Assembly: GCF_004362805.1 (NCBI RefSeq) | Contig: NZ_SNYF01000005.1 | Span: 310,001-374,000 of the forward strand | DNA length: 64,000 bases | DNA from: Algoriphagus boseongensis | GTDB taxonomy: Bacteria > Bacteroidota > Bacteroidia > Cytophagales > Cyclobacteriaceae | Direction: 5' to 3' | Shown here: positions 57,054 through 64,000 of the stretch, piece by piece | Layout: every line of letters begins with the position of its first letter | Numbering within the stretch: the first letter of the stretch is position 1 | Notes under the pieces: generated by a model | Told to the model about the DNA's origin: nothing | Database searches by the model: none | The model's input: only the letters and a program-made list of their open reading frames with translations | Translations under genes and position numbers: made by a program

Positions 57054-58979
57054 ATGTTATCGATTAGCAATCTTTCCTATTACATCGGCGGACGTCCGCT
57101 TTACGAAAATGCCAACCTTCATATCAAGCCAAAAGATAAAATTGGATTGGTTGGTCAAAACGGAACCGGTAAATCTACCCTCTTAAAAATCATCAATGGA
57201 GATTACCAACCCTCGACCGGTGAGGTTCAAAAAGCGAAGGATTGTACTATTGGTTTTTTGAATCAGGATTTGCTTTCCTACCAGTCCGATGATAGTATTT
57301 TGAATGTGGCTTTGGCTGCTTTTAAAGAAACTTTGGCCCTTCAGGAAGAAATCGATCAGGTATTGAAGCAAATGGAAACCGATTATTCAGATGAAATAAT
57401 CAATAGACTGGCGAAGCTTCAGGATAGATTCGAAAGTAACGAAGGCTATACCATCAAAGCTAAAGCTGAAGAGGTTTTGGAAGGAATTGGCTTTCAAACA
57501 GCAGACTTAAATAAACCCTTAAGGCAGTTTTCCGGAGGTTGGAGAATGCGGGTGATGCTTGCCAAACTTCTTTTGGAAAAGCCTTCTTTGCTCATGTTGG
57601 ATGAACCTACCAACCACTTGGATTTACCTTCTATTCAATGGGTGGAAAATTATCTGAAAAATTATGAAGGTGCAGTGATTGTGGTTTCTCACGATCAGAC
57701 CTTTTTGGATAATTGTATCAGCACCACAGTTGAAGTCGCAAATCAGACTTTGACTACCTATCCCGGGAATTATACTTTTTATAAAGAGGAGAAAAAGCTC
57801 AGGATGGAGCTCCAACAAAATGCCTATGAAAATCAGCAGCAGATGATCAAGCAAACGGAGCGGTTCATCGAGAGATTCCGGGCAAAAGCTACCAAATCCA
57901 ACCAAGTTCAGTCCAGAATAAAGGCTTTGGAGCGTATGGATCGGGTTCATGAAGTGGTAGACGATGAGGCTTTTGTGAATTTCAAATTCAAATTTTCCCA
58001 AAAATCAGGTAGAGATGTCGTGGTTTTGGATCATGTTTCGAAGTCCTATGGGGATTTGGTGATTTTGAAAAATACATCAGCTCGAATAGAAAGGGGAGAT
58101 AAGATCGCGCTAATAGGTGCCAATGGAAAAGGAAAGTCAACCCTGCTAAGAATAATTGACGGATCGGAAAAAATTCAGGGGAATAGAGCTGAGGGTCATA
58201 ATGTGATCAAATCCTTTTTTGCCCAGCATCAGCTAGAAGCCCTGACTTTGGATAATGAAATTATCCAGGAAATGTCCCAATCAGGAAGTCCAAAAACCGA
58301 AACCGAATTGAGAAACGTATTGGGATGTTTTCTTTTTACCAATGATGATGTTTTTAAGAAGATCAAAGTCCTTTCAGGTGGAGAGAAGTCAAGAGTTGCT
58401 TTGGCTAAAACTTTGATTTCGGAAGCAAATTTTCTCTTGCTTGACGAACCGACTAACCACCTTGATTTCCAGTCGGTGAATATTTTGATCCAAGCCCTTC
58501 AGCAATATGAGGGGACTTTTGTGACGGTATCTCACGATAGACATTTTATCAAGGGAGTGGCAAATAAGATCTGGTACATCGAGGATCAAGAAATCAAGGA
58601 ATATCCGGGGACTTACGAAGAGTATGAATTTTGGCGAAGCCAGCAAATCGAAAATACTCCGTCAAAGCAGGAAGTGAAAGCTGCAAAAAAGTCTCCCGTC
58701 GAGACTCCAAGGAATACTCCAGAATTCCAGCAAGCCAAAAAGGACCTTAAAAAATTGGAAGAACAGGTTGAGAAAACAGAAAAGGAAATTGAATCCTTGG
58801 AGATTTTGAAGTCTGAATTAGAAGAAAAATTGGCTGACCCTGAGGTCTACTCTGATGAAGAAAAGGTCCAAAAAATCCAGGAGAGCTATCAAAATGTACA
58901 GAATAGCCTGTATGAATCGACTGCAAAATGGGAAAGTCTGGTAGATCAGGTATCTACGCTTCAGGAAAAACTAGCCTGA
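57054..58979 (+). CDS. ABC-F family ATPase
   Basis: A 641-residue soluble protein with two ABC domains and no membrane part. Domain one has Walker A GQNGTGKST (36-44), signature FSGGWRMR near 160 and Walker B LLMLDEPTNHLD near 180. The interdomain linker near 240-290 is basic and helical. Domain two has Walker A GANGKGKST near 355, signature LSGGEKSR near 442 and LLLDEPTNHLD near 463. The C-terminus is a Glu/Lys-rich coiled coil (about 555-641). ABC-F proteins bind the ribosomal E site and help stalled translation; some confer resistance to ribosome-targeting antibiotics. The housekeeping type is more likely here. Confidence 0.93.
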   Translation: MLSISNLSYYIGGRPLYENANLHIKPKDKIGLVGQNGTGKSTLLKIINGDYQPSTGEVQKAKDCTIGFLNQDLLSYQSDDSILNVALAAFKETLALQEEIDQVLKQMETDYSDEIINRLAKLQDRFESNEGYTIKAKAEEVLEGIGFQTADLNKPLRQFSGGWRMRVMLAKLLLEKPSLLMLDEPTNHLDLPSIQWVENYLKNYEGAVIVVSHDQTFLDNCISTTVEVANQTLTTYPGNYTFYKEEKKLRMELQQNAYENQQQMIKQTERFIERFRAKATKSNQVQSRIKALERMDRVHEVVDDEAFVNFKFKFSQKSGRDVVVLDHVSKSYGDLVILKNTSARIERGDKIALIGANGKGKSTLLRIIDGSEKIQGNRAEGHNVIKSFFAQHQLEALTLDNEIIQEMSQSGSPKTETELRNVLGCFLFTNDDVFKKIKVLSGGEKSRVALAKTLISEANFLLLDEPTNHLDFQSVNILIQALQQYEGTFVTVSHDRHFIKGVANKIWYIEDQEIKEYPGTYEEYEFWRSQQIENTPSKQEVKAAKKSPVETPRNTPEFQQAKKDLKKLEEQVEKTEKEIESLEILKSELEEKLADPEVYSDEEKVQKIQESYQNVQNSLYESTAKWESLVDQVSTLQEKLA

Positions 58980-59013
58980 TCCTTGCATCAAGGATAAATT
59001 CTTATTTTTAGCT

Positions 59014-60282
59014 ATGATCAAATCGAGATGGTTTCTGTTTTTCTTCCTTTTGCTTCCAAGTTTGGGTTTTACTCAGGTATTGGAGGATAAGGTTTACTCT
59101 GAACATATACAGTCTGTCCGCCTATTTCCCGCAGGATTTCAGGCAGACAGCCCATTGGACGCTCCGGTTGTCTCCTTGACCGATCAAAGGTCTCTTATTT
59201 TATTGTTTGATGATTTGGCTTATGATCCAGAATTGTACACCGCAAAACTGATTCACTGTAATGCTGATTGGACAAAGTCATCTTTGAGAGACAATGATTT
59301 TTCCATCAATTTCAATCAATTTAATGTCAATGAGTACGAATATTCTGTCAATACAAGGATTCCCTACATCCATTACAAATTTGAGGTCCCCAGAGTTACT
59401 AAATCTGGCAATTACATCTTAAAGGTCTTCCGTAATCGAAATGAGGATGAGGTGATCTTGACAAAAAGATTCATGGTCTTTGAGGAATTATTTACGGTTG
59501 GAGCTGGGATAGTTCCCCCAACTCAGACGGAAGACAGGCGTGCACTTCAACAAATCAATGCGGTGGTCAATTACTCCAAGGTAGAAGTAGTTGACCCTAG
59601 TACTCAGATCAAGATTTTGATCCGTCAAAACCAGCGGTGGGATAATGCGAAATACCTTACCAAACCAACTTTTCTAAATCAAAGCGCAAAAACTATCAGA
59701 TATGAACCCTTCGACGGATCGAGCACTTTTCGGGCTGGGAATGAATTTAGGTTTGTGGATTTGAGATTTATCCGTGCGACCGGTGTTAATGTTTCATCCG
59801 TAACTGTAGAGGAAAATATCGTTTTGGCAGAGTCTAACTTGGATATTTCAAGACCTGGGGGTGCTTATTCCCAATATTTGGATTTGAATGGGCAGTATTT
59901 AATCTATACAAATGACAGACCAGGCGGAAATCCGGAAGTTGAAAGTGAGTACATCTATACCACGTTTTACTTGAGAGCTGATCCAGCCAGAGATATCCGA
60001 ATGATTGGTTCCTTAACGGGATGGGGTAAAAACCCAGAAGCTCAAATGAAATATGATCCTAAAAACAATGTCTATACCACCTCAATTCTTTTGAAGCAGG
60101 GATGGTATGATTTTCAATATGGGATCCAAACTCCAGAAGGGATAGATACAGAACCTTTGGAAGGAAGTCATTTCGAGACCGAAAATGAATATGAAGTTTT
60201 GGTCTATTTCCGAAACCTTGGTTCCCGCTATGATCAACTAGTCGGATACGTTTACCTTCATCCAAATAGAAGAAGATTATAA
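59014..60282 (+). CDS. DUF5103 / type IX secretion plug protein
   Basis: A 422-residue exported protein with a signal peptide (MIKSRWFLFFFLLLPSLGFTQ). It shows the DUF5103 layout: an N-terminal beta-domain with DKVYSEHIQSVRLFP and LTDQRSLILLFDDL, CNADWTKSSLRDNDFSINFNQFNVNEYEYS near 88-115, and a C-terminal carbohydrate-binding-like domain ending in a YPxx-type segment (VGYVYLHPNRRRL). Homologues act as the plug that seals the SprA translocon of the type IX secretion system. It is typical of Bacteroidota. No other T9SS gene is in the window. It follows the ABC-F gene by 34 bp. Confidence 0.88.
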   Translation: MIKSRWFLFFFLLLPSLGFTQVLEDKVYSEHIQSVRLFPAGFQADSPLDAPVVSLTDQRSLILLFDDLAYDPELYTAKLIHCNADWTKSSLRDNDFSINFNQFNVNEYEYSVNTRIPYIHYKFEVPRVTKSGNYILKVFRNRNEDEVILTKRFMVFEELFTVGAGIVPPTQTEDRRALQQINAVVNYSKVEVVDPSTQIKILIRQNQRWDNAKYLTKPTFLNQSAKTIRYEPFDGSSTFRAGNEFRFVDLRFIRATGVNVSSVTVEENIVLAESNLDISRPGGAYSQYLDLNGQYLIYTNDRPGGNPEVESEYIYTTFYLRADPARDIRMIGSLTGWGKNPEAQMKYDPKNNVYTTSILLKQGWYDFQYGIQTPEGIDTEPLEGSHFETENEYEVLVYFRNLGSRYDQLVGYVYLHPNRRRL

Positions 60283-60284
60283 AC

Positions 60285-60316
60285 AAAAAACCCTTCGAAA
60301 TTTCGAAGGGTTCTTT
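60285..60316. terminator. Bidirectional terminator between the plug gene and cas6
   Basis: AACCCTTCGAAA at 60289-60300 and TTTCGAAGGGTT at 60301-60312 form a perfect 12-bp palindrome flanked by A and T runs. It lies between two convergent genes and should stop both. Confidence 0.88.
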
Positions 60317-60318
60317 GT

Positions 60319-61200
60319 TTAGTCGTTGCTTTCTTCTTGTTCCTCAGATTCAGGAGCTACATTTTGCCTTACTCTTTCTGTCGGCTTGTAAGGTACAAAT
60401 CCTTCTCTTTTGAATTTGTAAGGGCTAGTTCTATTTCCAGCAGGGTGGTTTGCAAGGTCAAGCATACCGAATCCTTTATGGGTAAATGCTCCAAGACCAC
60501 ACTTGAATACAAAGTCATGAACTTCTGGTGCTGCGTACAAAGTAAATGGAAGGGTGTATCCTCTTACCTCATATTTGACGTCCATGTCATAAACCGCATA
60601 GATTCTGGCGAATTTTTTCTGCTGTTCTTTAAGCTTATTAATATAAACCATGTCAGGAACAACTTGGAATTTGTAGAAAGATTCCATCTGCTCAGGAGTA
60701 TACCATCCTGATTTCTCCATTCTGGTCAAGGTTGACTCATAAAGCAAATCAGAAAATTCGTCACTGTCCGGGCTGATAAATCTCTTGCCAGCTTCTTCAT
60801 TGAAAGCTGGAGTGATCAAAACCAAAGGAGAAATACAAACAAACTTGTTTGCAGTTTCCAACTCTGGTGCAGTTTCTAACTCAGTATATTCAGGAGAAAG
60901 AATCAGGTTTCCCAACTCAATTTTTGGGGTTGCAAATACCTGTTCCAATAAGTAATCCATAAAATCTTCATCATGGGAAGATAATACTAGGGTTACCAAA
61001 CTAGAATAGTAATGCAATCCACTTCTACTCACTTTTGTCTGACCTTTTAGGCCAGAAAAGTTGAAGTAGTTGTAGTTGTAGAATTCTTCTCTACCTCCTT
61101 TTACAATCAATCCCTTTAGGAATTGAGCAAGGATATACTGGTGATGAAAGGGTAAATAGGATCCCTTGTTCTTTAAGGAAAATATAAGTCTAACTCTCAC
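60319..61200 (-). CDS. cas6: Cas6-family CRISPR endoribonuclease (isolated)
   Basis: A 293-residue RAMP protein. The start RVRLIFSLKNKGSYLPFHHQYI is typical of Cas6. NYNYFNFSGLKG near 42-53 matches the FtFS block, and VTLVLSSHDEDFMDYLLEQV near 69-88 the first ferredoxin-like fold. The diagnostic Gly-rich loop GLGAFTHKGFG (235-245) fits GhGxxxxxGhG exactly. The usual catalytic His after FtFS is not at its normal place; His19, His20 and His63 are candidates. Cas6 cuts CRISPR precursor RNA, but there is no array or other cas gene here. It starts with GTG and is next to ychF, a housekeeping setting. The C-terminal tail is acidic. Confidence 0.87.
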   Translation of the reverse strand: MRVRLIFSLKNKGSYLPFHHQYILAQFLKGLIVKGGREEFYNYNYFNFSGLKGQTKVSRSGLHYYSSLVTLVLSSHDEDFMDYLLEQVFATPKIELGNLILSPEYTELETAPELETANKFVCISPLVLITPAFNEEAGKRFISPDSDEFSDLLYESTLTRMEKSGWYTPEQMESFYKFQVVPDMVYINKLKEQQKKFARIYAVYDMDVKYEVRGYTLPFTLYAAPEVHDFVFKCGLGAFTHKGFGMLDLANHPAGNRTSPYKFKREGFVPYKPTERVRQNVAPESEEQEESND

Positions 61201-61297
61201 GGTGTATTAAAAATAAAATGAGACAAATGTTGTATTAAAGTACTTTTTTGTTTGGGTGATTAAGCGCTTTAAAACTACAAATAAATTTCAAAAAAAG

Positions 61298-62395
61298 TTA
61301 AACATTGAACCTAAAATGCATAATGTCACCATCCTGAACAATATATTCTTTTCCTTCAATTGCAATTTTTCCATTTTCCCTACAACCTGCTTCTGTTTTA
61401 TACTTTTGATAATCTGAAAGTTTGATGACTTCAGCCTTAATAAATCCTCTTTCAAAGTCGGTGTGAATTACTCCAGCTGCTTGAGGTGCTTTCCAGCCTC
61501 TTCTGATAGTCCAAGCCCTCACTTCCTGTACTCCGGCAGTGAAATAGGTAATTAAGTTGAGTAAAGAATAGGCTCCAGAAATCAATTTATTCAAACCGCT
61601 TTCTTCCAAACCATACTCTGAAAGAAACATTTCCTTCTCTTCAGGATCCTCAAACTCCGCTATTTGAGATTCAATGGCTGCACAAAGAAGAATGACATCA
61701 GCATTTTCTTCTTTGACTTTTTCCTTAAGCTGGTCTACAAATTTGTTTCCTGTATGAATGCTTTTTTCATCAACATTGGCCACATATAATACAGGCTTGA
61801 TAGTCAATAAATGTAAATCCCGAACCACTTCAAGATCCTCTTTATCAACTTCGACAGCTCTGGCATTTAATCCGGATTCCAGGCCAGACTTGAATAGGTT
61901 TAGCGTTTCTAATTCCTTTTTTGCCTTTGCATCACCTGATTTGGCTATTTTTTCAATTCTCTGGATTTTCTTCTCTACGGATTCCAAATCTTTCAACTGG
62001 AGTTCTGTGTCGATTACTTCCTTATCAAAAACCGGATCTACTCCACCAGCCACGTGAACAATGTTGTCATCTTCAAAGCAACGGATCACATGGATCACTG
62101 CATCTACTTCACGAATGTTGGCAAGAAACTTATTACCCAAACCTTCTCCTTTTGAAGCGCCTTTCACTAAGCCGGCGATATCTACAAATTCAATAATGGT
62201 CGGAACTACTCGCTGAGGGCTTACTAACTCTTCCAAGATTTGAAGTCTCTTATCTGGAACTGTTACGACACCCACATTAGGTTCTATGGTACAAAAGGGG
62301 AAGTTTGCTGCTTCTGCTTTGGCACTGGAAAGTGCATTAAACAAGGTAGACTTTCCTACGTTAGGAAGTCCAACAATGCCACATTGTAAAGCCAT
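61298..62395 (-). CDS. ychF: Obg-like ATPase YchF
   Basis: A 365-residue translation-associated P-loop ATPase. Motifs: G1 [12 protein letters not shown] (residues 8-19), G3 [22 protein letters not shown] near 70-91, and in place of the NKxD specificity motif the YVANVDE segment near 205, as in ATP-preferring YchF. A central coiled coil and a C-terminal TGS domain ([26 protein letters not shown]) follow. Its start overlaps the stop of the AI-2E-type gene by one base, so the two are translationally coupled. Confidence 0.96.
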   Translation of the reverse strand: MALQCGIVGLPNVGKSTLFNALSSAKAEAANFPFCTIEPNVGVVTVPDKRLQILEELVSPQRVVPTIIEFVDIAGLVKGASKGEGLGNKFLANIREVDAVIHVIRCFEDDNIVHVAGGVDPVFDKEVIDTELQLKDLESVEKKIQRIEKIAKSGDAKAKKELETLNLFKSGLESGLNARAVEVDKEDLEVVRDLHLLTIKPVLYVANVDEKSIHTGNKFVDQLKEKVKEENADVILLCAAIESQIAEFEDPEEKEMFLSEYGLEESGLNKLISGAYSLLNLITYFTAGVQEVRAWTIRRGWKAPQAAGVIHTDFERGFIKAEVIKLSDYQKYKTEAGCRENGKIAIEGKEYIVQDGDIMHFRFNV

Positions 62396-63489
62396 TAATT
62401 TGTTGCTTTGATTTTGAAAATTCTATATGATTTGTAACCCGAGTAAAACTCCATCACCGATACTCTGAAGATGGTGTAAACCGGAATGGCAAAGATCATC
62501 CCTATGATTCCTCCGATTTTTGCCCCGGCAAAGATAATAACAAAAATTTCAAGCGGGTGAGCTTTCACTGATTTGGAAAAAATCATAGGCTGAAGAACCA
62601 CATTATCAGTGATTTGTACCACTGCAAATACTGAGAGAATTTTAATCAATAGGTAATTATAATCCTGTTGGGTCTCAAAAATTCCTGTGGAAAGGCCTAC
62701 CACGATCCCAAAAATTGCACCTAGAATTGGTCCCGCATAAGGAATTAAATTGGCTACAGCAGCAAATAAGGCAATCGTCAAAGCGTACTCAATACCCGCG
62801 AGTGAAAGGCCTAAGCTTGCCAGTAAAAAGATAGACAACATCTGGACTAGAAGACCCGATAAATAATTAGAAAGTAGCTTTTCCACTTTGGTAAACGTCG
62901 CAACTGAGATCTCAAAGTAGGAGTTGGGCACTAGATTAAGTAAGTTTCTTCGAAGGAGACCATTTTCCAACAGAAGGAAGAAAGTAATAAAGGCCACAGC
63001 CATTACTCCGATGAAGATGCTGGAAGTAATTCCAATGAGTCCACTGATAAAGCCCCCAAAATCGATTCCTTTTATGGTCTCGATTACGGCTGATTTAAGC
63101 TCGTCTAGAAGAAATCCCGGGCGATTTTCAAATAATTTATTTTTGTAAAGAAAGGTCTCTAAAGAAGTGAGAGGTTCATCTAATTGCTGATAGATGTAAT
63201 CCAAATCTACCTGAGCCAGAAGTAGAATCTGATTATTGATCAAAGGGAAGAACAAAAGCCCAAATAGAAAAGCCACAAATAGGATAGCGGCATAAGAAAT
63301 CAAAATAGCGGCCCATCTGGGAATATGCTGGGCAAAGACATGGAAGTCATTGATTTTATTGGTAAGCGGTCTAAGGATCGCTGCAATGATCAGAGAAATG
63401 ACCAGATATGAGGTCACATTGGAAAAGTACCAACCAAAAACCAGGAAGGCGACTATAGCTGCGAGTAGATATAAAAAAAAGCGTTGCAT
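62395..63489 (-). CDS. AI-2E/PerM-family membrane transporter
   Basis: A 364-residue inner-membrane protein with about eight hydrophobic helices: two at the N-terminus (10-45), one near 60-85, a soluble stretch near 90-145, and a helical block from 150 to 345. The family signature region YAGPILGAIFGIVVGL and the KSVKAHPLEIFVIIFAGAKIGGIIGMIFAIPVYTIFRV part near 310-350 are clear. Family members move small molecules or ions across the membrane; E. coli YdgG was linked to AI-2, others to Na+/H+ exchange. The substrate is unknown. It is upstream of and coupled to ychF. Confidence 0.9.
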   Translation of the reverse strand: MQRFFLYLLAAIVAFLVFGWYFSNVTSYLVISLIIAAILRPLTNKINDFHVFAQHIPRWAAILISYAAILFVAFLFGLLFFPLINNQILLLAQVDLDYIYQQLDEPLTSLETFLYKNKLFENRPGFLLDELKSAVIETIKGIDFGGFISGLIGITSSIFIGVMAVAFITFFLLLENGLLRRNLLNLVPNSYFEISVATFTKVEKLLSNYLSGLLVQMLSIFLLASLGLSLAGIEYALTIALFAAVANLIPYAGPILGAIFGIVVGLSTGIFETQQDYNYLLIKILSVFAVVQITDNVVLQPMIFSKSVKAHPLEIFVIIFAGAKIGGIIGMIFAIPVYTIFRVSVMEFYSGYKSYRIFKIKATN

Positions 63490-63496
63490 AGAGGCA

Positions 63497-63520
63497 AAAG
63501 AAAAGGAGGCAAGGCCTCCT
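63497..63520 (-). terminator. Minus-strand terminator of the DUF3276 gene
   Basis: AGGAGGC at 63504-63510 and GCCTCCT at 63514-63520 form a 7-bp stem with loop AAG. On the minus strand it is followed by TTTTCTTTT. It lies 8 bp upstream of the AI-2E-type start codon. A minus-strand TATATTTG (63521-63528) directly before it could be a promoter, in which case this hairpin would lie in a leader. Confidence 0.65.
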
Positions 63521-63558
63521 CAAATATACTAGTTTAGATTATGCAATGAACCGGCAAG

Positions 63559-63888
63559 TTATTCCCACTTTAGTTCATCGTTCATTTCGCTTTCTGAATC
63601 TTCGTTTTCAAATTGCTCAAAATCGAAATCCGGCATCAATTCAGTCTTGACATGATCTACGGCTTCATTGAGTGCATTGACAAACTTGAAGAAATCCTCC
63701 TTGTATAGGAAAATTTTGTGCTTTTCGTAGCTGAAGTTATCTCCATTAACTCTTCGCTTACTTTCAGTAATGGTCAGATAATAGTCATTTGACCTAGTCG
63801 ACTTGATGTCGAAAAAATAGGTCCGTTTACCTGCCTTTACTTTTTTAGAGAATATCTCATCTCTATCATAACCTCGATGATCTTCCAC
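63559..63888 (-). CDS. DUF3276 (PUR-domain) nucleic-acid-binding protein
   Basis: The protein has 109 residues from GTG 63888, giving EDHRGYDRDEIFSKKVKAGKRTYFFDIKSTRSNDYYLTITESKRR, the usual form of the family (shown over positions 2-46). An in-frame TTG at 63927 preceded by a stop would add 13 residues and cannot be excluded; no ATG is available. DUF3276 is a PUR-alpha-like fold that binds single-stranded DNA or RNA and is conserved across Bacteroidota. The C-terminus is acidic (FENEDSESEMNDELKWE). Its exact cellular role is not established. Confidence 0.88.
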   Translation of the reverse strand: MEDHRGYDRDEIFSKKVKAGKRTYFFDIKSTRSNDYYLTITESKRRVNGDNFSYEKHKIFLYKEDFFKFVNALNEAVDHVKTELMPDFDFEQFENEDSESEMNDELKWE

Positions 63889-64000
63889 AGTGCTTTCTTT
63901 TTGGGTTGAAACGTACTTTATCGGCAACTAAGATAAATGAAAACCCTTCTAGATATCAAAATAGAAGTTTGTTTTTTTTGAAATACGAAAGAAATGCTTC

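Noticed and set aside
1-64000. CRISPR arrays, tRNA or rRNA genes, insertion sequences.
   Set aside because: No regularly spaced direct repeats, cloverleaf-like segments, rRNA blocks or transposase genes were seen in any gap; because cas6 is present, the gaps were checked for arrays in particular.

Overview
The window looks like a chromosome segment of a Bacteroidota bacterium, most likely order Cytophagales near Algoriphagus/Cyclobacteriaceae (inference, no search run). Supporting signs: typical Bacteroidota families (DUF5103/T9SS plug, DUF3276, Lacal_2735-type mini-protein, DUF4136 and other small lipoproteins, type III glutamine synthetase), almost no Shine-Dalgarno sequences, several TAnnTTTG -7 promoter elements, and moderate GC content. 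No rRNA, tRNA, insertion sequence or CRISPR array was seen.

Bases 1-23135 form one large locus of MacB/FtsX-type ABC permeases: six complete ~800-residue two-core permeases plus the 3' part of a seventh. They share one LolD/MacB-like ATPase (21134-21808) and one TolC-like outer-membrane protein (21795-23135). Interleaved are a DUF2807 solenoid protein, an exported 196-residue protein of unknown function, and a two-gene set (DUF1080 hydrolase plus Tat-exported Gfo/Idh/MocA oxidoreductase) that fits 3-keto-glycoside metabolism. The main discovery candidate is regulatory. Four transcription units carry the same composite element: two 14-bp dyads (GNYCG-N4-CGRNC type) 6 bp apart, then, 53-54 bp later, a sigma-54-like -24/-12 element of form TGG-N10-GA. 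It precedes the permease at 1747, the DUF2807 gene at 4322, the 196-residue gene at 10384 and the permease-ATPase-TolC operon at 18715. In three of four cases an intrinsic terminator sits between the dyads and the promoter. This suggests one NtrC-family regulator, encoded outside the window, switches the permease locus.

Bases 23200-34620 hold ordinary accessory metabolism: lipoproteins, an NAD-dependent epimerase, a SAM methyltransferase, an exported esterase-like hydrolase, an acyl-CoA-dehydrogenase-like protein, a VOC protein, an ATP-grasp enzyme, an amidohydrolase and a GH13 lipoprotein. At 34900-35923 an AT-rich lipoprotein gene lies between inverted GTTAGCAGC/GCTGCTAAC repeats and looks like an inserted cassette. 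A GH13_8 glycogen branching enzyme, a RelE-type toxin-antitoxin pair, mtaB and type III glutamine synthetase follow.

Bases 42500-64000 are mostly core genes: a GH18 lipoprotein, ROK regulator, PMI-like cupin, a very long YwqK/MORN protein, fabH, SRAP peptidase, a YheT-like hydrolase, the dihydrolipoamide acyltransferase (E2), hslV, a TetR-like regulator with an ABC1 kinase, a sugar dehydrogenase, an ABC-F ATPase, a T9SS plug protein, an isolated cas6 without cas genes or array, ychF, an AI-2E-type transporter and DUF3276.
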